18,104 bases of DNA. It comes from Myxococcales bacterium. GTDB taxonomy: Bacteria > Myxococcota_A > Polyangia > Polyangiales > Polyangiaceae. Under the pieces are notes generated by a model. The model saw only the letters and a program-made list of their open reading frames with translations. It did not search any database and was not told the origin of the DNA. Numbering within the stretch: the first letter of the stretch is position 1; each line of letters starts with the position of its first letter. Positions 7,884 to 14,764 of the stretch are shown in pieces. The translations under genes and the position numbers were made by a program. The stretch covers positions 1-18,104 of the forward strand of contig JADJCA010000005.1 of assembly GCA_016703425.1 (NCBI GenBank), written 5' to 3'.

Positions 7884-9153
7884 CTACTGGAGCTCCTCCA
7901 GGGCAAGACTCCACGTGGCGCGGTCGAAGGGAAGCCCGGGGGCTTCGTTGTCTCGCGTCACGCGCTCATGCTGCCCGACGCGCGCAAGCTCGAGCACGCG
8001 ATGGTGGCAGTAGGGATTGTTGCCGGGCCGCCCGAAGAGTGCGGTGGCCATCCACGTGCAGCCGCCCCGGCAGGTGTCGCCGTAGTAGCACGTGGCGCAA
8101 TAGCCCCAGCGCTCGCTCGCCGTTCGATCGCGCATGGCGAAGGGCGCGTGCGCGCTCCCAGATGTCACGAAGCGAGTGCTCTCGGACGTTGCCGCCAACC
8201 CACGAGTCCGTGGGGAGCGATGGGCAGCCCTTGATGTCGCCGTTCGACTCGATCCCTAACGTGAGGACTCCGGCGGCGCAGGAGCCCTGGTGTGCGTCCG
8301 GCTGAAAGTGCCGTAGCTCCCCCTCGTAGGGACCGAAATAGCCGATGTTGTTGCCGGGCATGAGCTTGATGCGCGCCGCGTCGCATCGCACCTTGAGCGC
8401 CGCTAGCAGCGGAAACAGCGTCAGCAGATCACGCGGTTGCAGGATGATCTCAGGCTCATCGGCGGCGCGGCCGACGGGAACCGTGAGCTGCACCTGCCAA
8501 CCGTGCGCCCCCACCTCGGTGAGCAGCGCGAGGATCTCCGGCAGCTCGTGCATGTTGAGGCGGTTGATCTGCGTGTTGCCGGCGACCTGCATTCCGGCGG
8601 CGCGGCAGCGGCGGAGGGCCGCGGCGGCGGCCGCAAACGAGCCCTGGTGCGCGCGCAATCGGTCGTGAGTCGCGGCGGCGCCGTCAATGGAGACAGCCAC
8701 GCTTTGGACGCCGGCGGCCGCCGCCGAGGCCGCGCGTTCCTCGGTCATGCCGCGACCGCCGGTCACGACGGTGCACTGCATCCCGAGGCGCCGAATCTCT
8801 CGCACTACGTCGACGAAGCCATCATGGAGATAGACCTCGCCGCCGATGAGCGCGACCTCTTGAACGCCCAGGGCGGCGAGCTGCGTCGCGAGCTCGATGG
8901 CCTCGCGCGTGGTGAGCTCGTCGGGCCGCGCGAGCCCGGCGCGCGAGCCGCAGTTCCGGCACTGCAAGTCGCACTTTAGCGTCAGCTCCCAGACGGCGTA
9001 GATCGGCCTGCAGGCGCCATCGACTGCGCGAGCTTCGCCCGCGAGGGGCTCGTGGGCCCCCTGTGCCCCCGACGCGGTGGAGACAGCGCCCGCGAGCGGC
9101 AGCCGGCGGCGCGGCCTCGGGGCCTCCATGAGCGCCTGGCGCGTCGTCGCCAA
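7884..9153 (-). CDS. Radical SAM/SPASM peptide-maturase-type enzyme (one frameshift near the 3' end)
   Basis: The start is TTG 9153 or ATG 9129. The radical SAM cluster is LTLKCDLQCRNCGSRAG (CX3CX2C: C61, C65, C68 from TTG). It is followed by VALIGGEVYLHDGF (the GGE motif for SAM binding), VVTGGRGMTEE, VAVSIDGAAATHDRL and GNTQINRLNMHELPEIL. The C-terminal SPASM domain begins at HQGSCAAGVLTLG and NGDIKGCPSLP. A frameshift at about 8125-8165 must be crossed; the last part reads GYCATCYYGDTCRGGCTW and NNPYCHHR. CX2CX5CX3C plus the flanking cysteines is the full SPASM set for two auxiliary Fe-S clusters. Such enzymes install thioether or carbon-carbon crosslinks, or epimerise, in ribosomal peptides. 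It lies 9 bp downstream of the zinc-ribbon gene and in line with the GG-leader peptide, its likely substrate (inference). Confidence 0.9.
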
Positions 9154-9162
9154 GCGCGCGAG

Positions 9163-9711
9163 TCATGCGCGGAGGACGTCGCAGGCTTCGTCGGGAAAGA
9201 CGCAACCGTAGGGCGGACAGATGACTCTGTTGCCCTGCGTCACGCACTGTCCGCCGCGGCGACGCCAGCGCTCGTCGGGCGGAGGAGGCGGAGGAGGCGG
9301 CTGATGGACCGAAGTCGTCGCGGTGGTCGTCGCGACGGGAGTGACGGTGCGGCTCCGTTCGTCGTCGGGAGGGCCGCCGAACGTCATGCTCGAGTTGCCG
9401 TGCGGCGGCGGCCCCGAGGTCTCGTGGCGCGGGGCTGCGGAAGCCGTCGCGATGGGAAGGGCCTCCTGATTCGGCGACTCGGCCGGTTGCGACGGCGCGC
9501 ACGCGGCCGTGGAGCCGAGCGCGCAGGCGCTCGCGACGAGCGCCGCGGCGTAACGTCGGCGCCGCGAGACGGGTTCGAGCGGCATTCCCGACGGATCAGG
9601 GTCGGGGGGCGCGAGATCCGCTCGCGGGCCGAGGTTCGAGGCGCAGAAGGGGCAGACTGGCTCGTGTTGGAAGACGTGGCGGCGACAGACGGCGCATCGA
9701 ACGAGAGCCAT
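9163..9711 (-). CDS. Zinc-ribbon / membrane-anchor / Pro-rich / Cys-tail protein
   Basis: A clean 182-residue frame. Residues 6-23 form a zinc ribbon (CAVC ... CPFC, C6, C9, C20, C23). Residues 50-71 are SRRRRYAAALVASACALG and then STAAC: a basic patch, a hydrophobic segment and a lipobox-like end. This is either an internal membrane anchor or a lipoprotein signal behind a cytosolic ribbon. A long Pro/Thr/Ser region follows with a run of eight prolines (DNA 9282-9302 is the matching GGCGGA repeat). The last 30 residues hold four cysteines (C156, C165, C170, C177): GQCVTQGNRVICPP and YGCVFPDEACDV. The gene sits between the peptide and radical SAM genes. It could be an accessory or export factor, or itself the modified substrate through its Cys tail. 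No family name is certain. Confidence 0.82.
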   Translation of the reverse strand: MALVRCAVCRRHVFQHEPVCPFCASNLGPRADLAPPDPDPSGMPLEPVSRRRRYAAALVASACALGSTAACAPSQPAESPNQEALPIATASAAPRHETSGPPPHGNSSMTFGGPPDDERSRTVTPVATTTATTSVHQPPPPPPPPDERWRRRGGQCVTQGNRVICPPYGCVFPDEACDVLRA

Positions 9712-9831
9712 CGCGGCATGATAGGCGACGCTTGCAAGGCGCAGGACACGAAACGCACCGCGGTGACCGCCACCTAGCCCCTTGCGCGGGCCAGAACTTC
9801 GGCCGGCGCGAGGCGACTTTTCGGCATCACG

Positions 9832-10053
9832 TCACCAGCTGCTGACCCAATCGGCAAGGCGACGGCTGAGGTCGTTGACGACGGCGCAGGAGCCTCCCGC
9901 GCCGCTGTCTCCGGCGATCCCGCAAGCGACCGACGCGCCGATGGCGATCACGCCGAGACCGATACCGACCCCGAGAACATTTCCACCGCCCACCTCGGCG
10001 AGGAGAGCTTCGTCGAGGGACTCAAGGGAGGCTGCGTGGGTCGAGTGGTTCAT
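9832..10053 (-). CDS. Double-glycine leader peptide, candidate precursor of a modified peptide or bacteriocin
   Basis: A 73-residue product from ATG 10053, preceded by a perfect AGGAGA six bases upstream. Residues 1-24 look like a GG leader: LESLDEALLAEVGGG, the L/E-spaced helix ending in Gly-Gly that peptidase-containing ABC transporters (C39) cleave. The predicted core (from about residue 24 or 25) is Gly-rich and hydrophobic, VLGVGIGLGVIAIGASVAC, with overlapping GxxxG patterns. It then has two cysteines (C44, C56) around GIAGDSGAGGS, and ends in an amphipathic DLSRRLADWVSSW. The core resembles both class II bacteriocins and sactipeptide-type substrates. It is first in line with the zinc-ribbon and radical SAM/SPASM genes; the 120-bp gap to the next gene has no strong terminator. 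No transporter gene is in the window. Confidence 0.8.
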   Translation of the reverse strand: MNHSTHAASLESLDEALLAEVGGGNVLGVGIGLGVIAIGASVACGIAGDSGAGGSCAVVNDLSRRLADWVSSW

Positions 10054-10059
10054 GGTTGT

Positions 10060-10065
10060 TCTCCT
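10060..10065 (-). promoter_or_regulatory. Strong Shine-Dalgarno for the GG-leader peptide
   Basis: AGGAGA on the minus strand with a 6-nt spacer to ATG 10053. It fixes the start of the peptide and rejects the longer open frame reaching back to 10281. Most other genes in the window have no clear SD, so this peptide appears set up for high translation. Confidence 0.7.
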
Positions 10066-10142
10066 GATGAAGGTGGAAGGCGTCGTGGATCGATGGGACT
10101 TGGTTACGGACGGGCGTTCCGCGTCGGTCACGTCCTTCCTTG

Positions 10143-10158
10143 AGCAGGCGCCATGCCA
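10143..10158 (-). promoter_or_regulatory. Sigma-54-like promoter upstream of the GG-leader peptide
   Basis: The minus strand reads TGGCATGGCGCCTGCT. Against the -24/-12 consensus TGGCACGRNNNTTGCW it differs at two positions, and the invariant GG and GC are exactly ten bases apart. A start about 12 bases downstream would give a 5' leader of about 80 nt. Sigma-54 promoters are common in myxobacteria, but in GC-rich DNA such a match can occur by chance, and no enhancer site was recognised. Confidence 0.35.
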
Positions 10159-10270
10159 TCCGTAAGTGCTGGATTCTTGGTCGCCGATAGGCCCTCCGCG
10201 TCCACCGACTTGTACCGGCAACGCCGAGTCGGCGCCGCGCGTCAGGCGGGGCGCACGGCTGCGTTCCGCG

Positions 10271-10298
10271 TTGAGGGTCACGCCACCTCTTGAGGGTC
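10271..10298 (+). repeat. Direct repeat TTGAGGGTC x2 upstream of the small lipoprotein
   Basis: Two exact 9-bp copies (10271-10279 and 10290-10298), 19 bp from start to start, about two helical turns. The second ends 15 bp before ATG 10314. The spacing suits a dimeric regulator on one DNA face, but two copies of a 9-mer are weak evidence. Confidence 0.35.
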
Positions 10299-10313
10299 GG
10301 CTACGCTGACGCC

Positions 10314-10656
10314 ATGCGAAGCCCGGTTCTTGCGCTCACCCTGGCACTGCTCGCCGCGTGCGGAGCCGCCTCGTCTTCGGAGCGAGCCCGAACGACTCGC
10401 GAAGATGCCGCCGCCGCTGCGTGCCTTCCACGAGGTCTTGTCGCCGGCGTGGCAGGCCAAGGCCGGCGCGGCACGCGTCGCGAAGTCATGCGAAGTTGCC
10501 GCCGAGCTCGCGGAGAAGTCCAACGGCGTCGGCGATTCCTCGCTCGCGTCGTACGCAAAGGCGTTGGTCGCTGAATGCGAGGACCCCCAACGAGACGAAG
10601 TCGAATCGTGGCTCACGCGCCTGCACCAGCGCTTTGAGGAGCTCGCGAGAGACTGA
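10314..10656 (+). CDS. Small alpha-helical lipoprotein (frameshifted)
   Basis: ATG 10314 gives MRSPVLALTLALLAACGAAS, a textbook lipoprotein signal with lipobox LLAAC. A frame change near 10395-10405 then gives EPERLAKMPPPLRAFHEVL, followed by AWQAKAGAARVAKSCEVA, a helical stretch with EKSNGVGDSSLASYAKALVA, and RDEVESWLTRLHQRFEELA to the stop TGA at 10654-10656. The mature part is about 95 residues, mostly helix, with two Cys about 70 nt apart from each other's helices. No function is recognised. It ends 30 bp from the 3' end of the convergent ADP-ribosylglycohydrolase 1 gene and is divergent from the GG-leader peptide operon. Confidence 0.68.
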
Positions 10657-10686
10657 CCGACGCTGCAGGCGCCGCGAGAGGCGCCC

Positions 10687-11638
10687 TCAGCCGCGGCGAA
10701 GCAGCGCCTCGAGCAGCGGCTGCAAGATCCCTTGCCCGCGAAGGGCTGCGCGCCACCGCTCCGGGATCGCGGATGCTCCGTCGCGGGCGCCGACGATGCC
10801 GCCCACGACGCACGCCGTCGTGTCGGTGTCGTGGCCGAGCGCCACGGCGCGCTTCAAGGTGACCTCCACGGAACCCCCTTCGTCGATCACCATTCGCGCG
10901 GAGCGCAGCGTATCCACCACGTAGCCGGAGCCCGAGCCACGGGCCGCTTCGTCGGGGCGAATGTGCTCTTCGAGGGCCTCTTCCTCTGCGCTCCCGCGGC
11001 CGAGCATCGAGCGCATGACGCGCGTGGCGTGACGCCACGGGTCCTGTCGCTCTTCGAGGATCGCGCGGGACCACAAGCAATAGAGAGCGCAGCAAACCTT
11101 CGAACGAGCGTGCCCGCGAGTCACGATCGATTGGTCGTAGGCGTCGCGAACGAGCTCTCGGTCCGAGCCGCGATGCCAGAGCGCGAGCGGCATGACGCGC
11201 GCATGAGCGAGCCGTTGCCGTTGTGCTTCTCGAGAGCGGGCCTGCTTCGCGCGGCGATGCGCCGCCCATGAGCGCGCGGAGCGCCATGCTCGTTTGCACG
11301 CCGACGTCGAAGACGCGGCCATCCACCGCAAAGGCGCCCCGCTCATACCAGGCGAGGAGCCGCGCCGCGAAGTCGTCGAGGTCGAGGTGCCCCTTGTCGA
11401 GGAGCGAGGCCAAGAGGCAAAGCGCCTGCGCGCCATCGTCGGACCAGGTGCCAGGGGGCACCGAGCGGTGCGCCCGACGAAAGTCCGAAGGCGGCGTCAT
11501 CTCGAGAGAAGCCATCGGCGGCAACTCCTCGGGCGCCGTAAACTCGTAGGGCACACCGAGCGCGTCACCGACGAGCAGGCCCAAGAGCGCGCCACGCACG
11601 CGCTCTTCGCGCGAGATGGGAGAAGACGAATGCGGCAT
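10687..11638 (-). CDS. ADP-ribosylglycohydrolase family protein 1 (frameshifted)
   Basis: ATG 11638 opens MPHSSSPISREERVRGALLG, then LLVGDALGVPYEF (the N-terminal GDA motif). PGTWSDDGAQALCLLASLL holds the metal-binding Asp pair. GNGSLMR follows at about 11200, where a frameshift interrupts; the second frame continues with RVMPLALWHRGSD, the helix AYDQSIVTRGHARSKVCCAL and the C-terminal metal motif ALGHDTDTTACVVGG. About 317 residues, typical for the DraG/ARH fold. Family members remove ADP-ribose from proteins, nucleic acids or small molecules using two Mg2+ ions. All Asp ligands are present, so it should be active if the frameshift is a sequencing error. It is divergent from hydrolase 2 across a 62-bp region holding two palindromes. 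Confidence 0.87.
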
Positions 11639-11657
11639 CGATCAGATGTAGCAAGAG

Positions 11658-11695
11658 AAAGAGTCCTTGCAACTCTTTAGAGTCACCTAGACTCT
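11658..11695. promoter_or_regulatory. Two tandem palindromes (AGAGT half-sites) in the divergent promoter region
   Basis: Site A is AAAGAGT-N7-ACTCTTT (11658-11678, perfect 7-bp arms, 21 bp overall). Site B is AGAGTC-N5-GACTCT (11679-11695, perfect 6-bp arms) and directly abuts site A. The outer halves also pair as an 11-bp inverted repeat, 11655-11665 with 11690-11700. They fill the gap between the two divergent hydrolase starts (11638 and 11701), so a dimer bound here would cover both promoters. The obvious candidate is the NrtR-family regulator encoded in the downstream operon; that link is inferred. Confidence 0.65.
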
Positions 11696-11700
11696 TTCTC

Positions 11701-12768
11701 GTGCGTGCGTCCCCTCCGGTGACAGACTTCGAGGACCGCTTGGCGGGCGTGCTGCTTGGCACGGCCGTCGGCGACGCCTTGGGTCTGCCGTCGGAAGGCA
11801 TGTCAGCGCGCGCCGTCGCGCGCCGTTTTCCCGACTTCCGGCGGTACCGCTTTCTTGGCGCCGCAGGCGTCGTCTCCGACGACACAGAGCAGACCGCGCT
11901 CGTCGCGGAGAGTCTGCTCGACGCGAACGGCGACCCGGCGCGCTTCGTCGCGCGCTTCCGGAAGGAACTGCTCCGCTGGTTCTTGCGCCTCCCGTGGGGC
12001 ATCGGCCTTGGCACCCTGAAGGCCTGCCTGCGCATCGCCGTGGGCCTTCAGCCATCAGGAGCCAATTCGGCCGGCAACGGCGCCGCGATGCGAGCGGCGA
12101 TCGTTGGCGTCTTCTTTCATGGAGACACCGAGCGACGGCGCGCTTGGTCCGACGCCGTGGCCCGTGTGACCCATCGGGACGCGAGGGCCGTCGAAGGAGC
12201 ACGCTACGTCGCCGAATTGGCGTCGCTTGCTGCGGGGCATGACGGCGCGGCTGATCGCGAGGCTCTCGCGCGCACCGCCATCTCCTGCGTCCACGACGAG
12301 TCGTTGCAGAGAGCCATCGAAGCGGCCTTGGCACTCCCTCCGGAGACGACCGCCGACGCGGCCGGCGCGAGCCTCGGCAACTCGGGCTTCGTCCTTCACA
12401 CGCTCGCGCTGTCCACGTTCGCGTTTGTACGCTTGGGGGACGAGCCCGGCGCTGCCATCGCGCAGGTGATCCGCGCCGGTGGCGACACGGACTCTACCGC
12501 CGCCATCGTGGGGGCCTGGGTGGGCGCGCTGCACGGCGAGGGCGGGCTCCCGTCGAACCTGGTTGCGGCGCTCTACGATCGGAGCAACGGACGTCGCGTC
12601 AGCTTCGCCGGGCCAAGCCACCTTCGGGCCCTGGCGAAGGCGCTCGCCGCGGACCGCCGCTCGGCGGTCTACTTCTCAGGCTTTCGATCTTGCCTTCGCA
12701 ACGTGTTGCTCATGCCCGTCGTCACGGCCCACGCCTTCCGCGTGGCCTTCTCTCGCCTCCTCCCATGA
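11701..12768 (+). CDS. ADP-ribosylglycohydrolase family protein 2 (DraG-like, intact)
   Basis: A clean frame of 355 residues from GTG 11701; GTG 11719 (MTDFEDRLAGVLLG) is an equally good start, as neither has an SD. Motifs in order: LLGTAVGDALGLPSEG (about 19-34), GVVSDDTEQTALVAESLL (Asp pair), NSAGNGAAMRAAIVGVFF, VTHRDARAVEGARYVAEL, and IRAGGDTDSTAAIVGAWVG (C-terminal Asp pair). All metal ligands expected for the ARH/DraG fold are present. The C-terminal 80 residues (SHLRALAKALAADRR, CLRNVLLMPVVTAHAF) go beyond the core. It removes ADP-ribose from an unknown target. The gene is first in an operon: its stop overlaps the start of the NrtR-family gene (ATGA, 12765-12768). Confidence 0.9.
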   Translation: MRASPPVTDFEDRLAGVLLGTAVGDALGLPSEGMSARAVARRFPDFRRYRFLGAAGVVSDDTEQTALVAESLLDANGDPARFVARFRKELLRWFLRLPWGIGLGTLKACLRIAVGLQPSGANSAGNGAAMRAAIVGVFFHGDTERRRAWSDAVARVTHRDARAVEGARYVAELASLAAGHDGAADREALARTAISCVHDESLQRAIEAALALPPETTADAAGASLGNSGFVLHTLALSTFAFVRLGDEPGAAIAQVIRAGGDTDSTAAIVGAWVGALHGEGGLPSNLVAALYDRSNGRRVSFAGPSHLRALAKALAADRRSAVYFSGFRSCLRNVLLMPVVTAHAFRVAFSRLLP

Positions 12769-13588
12769 ACCGCGACCGCAAGCGCCCCTCCCCTGCCCCT
12801 CCCCGCAAGTCCACCGCTCGCTCCGCTGGGCCCGACGAAGCGGCGTTCCTCGCCCGCTACCGACCCGGGGACTTCGCGCGGCCTTCGGTCACCGTCGACA
12901 TCGTGGCTTTCAGCATCCTCGACGGCGAGCTGCGCGTGCTCTTGGTGCGCCGCGGAGAGCACCCGTTCAAGGGCGCTTGGGCCTTGCCCGGCGGCTTCGT
13001 GCGCGTGGGCGACGGCCACAAGGATCAGGGCGAAGACCTCGCCGCTGCCGCCGCTCGCGAGCTCCAAGAAGAGACGAGCCTCCACCCGAACGACGTCTTC
13101 CTCGAACAGGTCGGCGCCTTCAGTCGCGCCGGTCGCGATCCGCGCATGCGCGTCATCACGGTGGCCTACACGGCGCTGATTCGGCCCGACCTGGTGCCGC
13201 TCGTGCACGCCGGTGGCGACGCCGCCGTGGCCGAGTGGCACGCCGTCGATCGGCTCGGCCATGGGCAGCTTGAGCCTCGCCTTCGACCACGCGGAGATCA
13301 TCGAACGCGCCACGGCCCATGTTGCCGCGCGCATCGACGGCCCGAGCATCGCGAGAAGCCTCGTGCCGAAGACGTTCACCATCCAGAGCTGCGGCAAGTG
13401 CACGCTCTGCCCTGGGCACGCACCTCGATCCAGGAACTTCCGCCGCAAGTTTGAGCGCCTCCCGAAGACGGCGTCGTCGTGCGCGCTGCCGGCAAGCGCC
13501 TTTTCACGGCTTCGGAAGCCAGCCCTGGTCTACCGTTTCACCCGACACAGGCGCCCCCTCTCCGAACGCTGCAAAGGACACGTTATGA
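12765..13588 (+). CDS. NrtR-family Nudix-winged-helix transcriptional regulator (frameshifted in the C-terminal half)
   Basis: From ATG 12765, a basic Pro-rich N-terminus leads to RPSVTVDIVAFSILDGELRV and LVRRGEHPFKGAWALPGGFV. The Nudix box follows: G-x5-E-x7-REL-x-EE-T-S-L (DLAAAAARELQEETSL), complete except that the last Gly is Ser. LEQVGAFSRAGRDPRMRV and ITVAYTALI are the family's next block. After a shift at about 13240, LAFDHAEIIERATAHVAARI and DGPSIARSLVPKTFTIQ begin the winged helix. It continues, with more shifts, as ELRQVHAL, NFRRKFERL and GKRLFTASEASPG. NrtR proteins bind ADP-ribose or NAD-related ligands and repress NAD-metabolism genes. The stop (13586-13588) overlaps ATG 13585 of hydrolase 3. 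Regulation of its own operon through the 11658-11695 palindromes is likely but unproven. Confidence 0.85.
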
Positions 13589-14521
13589 CGACCGCGAAGG
13601 CCTCCCTCTTCGACATCGCACCGGAAGACCGCGCGCGTTCACGACCGCTCTCGCCCCTCGGTCTCGCCCGCCTGTCGCTCGAAGGTCTCTCCATCGGCGA
13701 CGCCTTCGGGGAGCGCTTCTTCGGCTCGCCCGCCACCGTCCAGTCGCTCATCGAGCAGCGCGCCATGCCGCGGGAGCCGTGGCACTGGACCGACGACACG
13801 GCCATGGCCCTCTCGATCTACGAGGTGCTCCTCGATCGCGGCCGCATCGATCGCGGCGCGCTGGCTCGGCGCTTCGAGAACGCTACCGCGCCGATCCGGC
13901 GGCGCGGTTACGGCGGCGCGGCCCACGACATCCTGGCGAAGCTCGCCGACGGCGCACCTTGGAACGAGGTGGCGCGCGAACCGTTCGACGGACAGGGCTC
14001 GATGGGCAACGGCGGCGCCATGCGCTCTCGGCGCTCGTCGGCGATTCTTCTCGAAAGACCTCGACGCCGTGGTCGAAAACGCGCGCGCGTCCGCCGAGCC
14101 GACGCATGCGCACCCGGAACGCTGCCGGCGCTATTGCCGTCGCCTCGGCGACGGCGTCTTCGCGGCGCGACGCGGCGACGGAGAGGCCTTTGCGGCGGCG
14201 CAGTTTTTCGCGCAGATCGCAGAGCGCACGCCGGCGGGCGCAACGCGGAGACGGCACCGAGCAGGCGCGGCGGTTCTTCTCTCCGAACCGCCGGAACCGG
14301 CGGCAGCGCTCCCCGGCAGCGGCAGTCGCGTTATCTCCCTCCGACACGGTGCCGTTCTCACTTTGGTGCGCAGCGTCACATGGACGACTTCGAAGCCGCC
14401 CTTTGGTCACCCGTGAGCGGCCCGGCGATCGCGACACCACCTGCGCCATCGGCGGCATCGTCGCGCTCTCGTCGGGTACAAAGGCATCCCGGAGGCAGTC
14501 GAGAGCTCACGAGCCGCCTGA
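13585..14521 (+). CDS. ADP-ribosylglycohydrolase family protein 3 (frameshifted)
   Basis: ATG 13585 (MTTAKASLFDIAPED) leads to LSLEGLSIGDAFGERFFG (GDA motif), PWHWTDDTAMALSIYEVLL (Asp pair), RGYGGAAHDILAKLADG and GQGSMGNGGAMR (about 14000-14026). From there at least three indels scramble the frame. Readable pieces in order are FFSKDLDAVVENARAS, EPTHAHPE, GEAFAAAQFFAQIAERTPAG, DTVPFSLWCA, MDDFEAALW and GDRDTTCAI with GGIVAL. The last replaces GxDTDT with GDRDTT but keeps the two Asp. The probable end is GYKGIPEAVESSRAA, stop at 14519-14521. About 312 residues, different in sequence from copies 1 and 2, so not a recent duplication. It is last in the operon with the NrtR-family gene. Confidence 0.8.
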
Positions 14522-14764
14522 TCCTAGGCGACACATTGAGCGGCACGCTCAGCGCGGTTGAGACCACGGGACGGCCTGCCGCCGGAGCCCTTGAAGCGCA
14601 GGAAGAGAAAGAAGAGCAAGATCGGCACAAGTCACGAAAGGCAACGACCGATCCACGCTTGATTTTCCCGGTCCGCGGGTGAACCTGGCGCTCAAGACTT
14701 GACTTTCACGTCGCGGCGGGAAAGAGTCGCCCCAGGCGCGCGAGCGCAGCGCGCCTCGCGAGCG

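Noticed and set aside
9282..9302. GGCGGA-type microsatellite
   Set aside because: Explained by the run of eight prolines in the zinc-ribbon protein.
9720..9780. Short inverted repeats between the zinc-ribbon gene and peptide gene
   Set aside because: Arms of five bases with no T-run; not a credible terminator, so the operon reading is kept.
13213..14682. 489-codon plus-strand frame joining regulator and hydrolase 3
   Set aside because: It looks like a Nudix/wHTH-ARH fusion but only because frames slip; an ATGA junction at 13585-13588 separates two proteins, and the last 200 codons are read-through.
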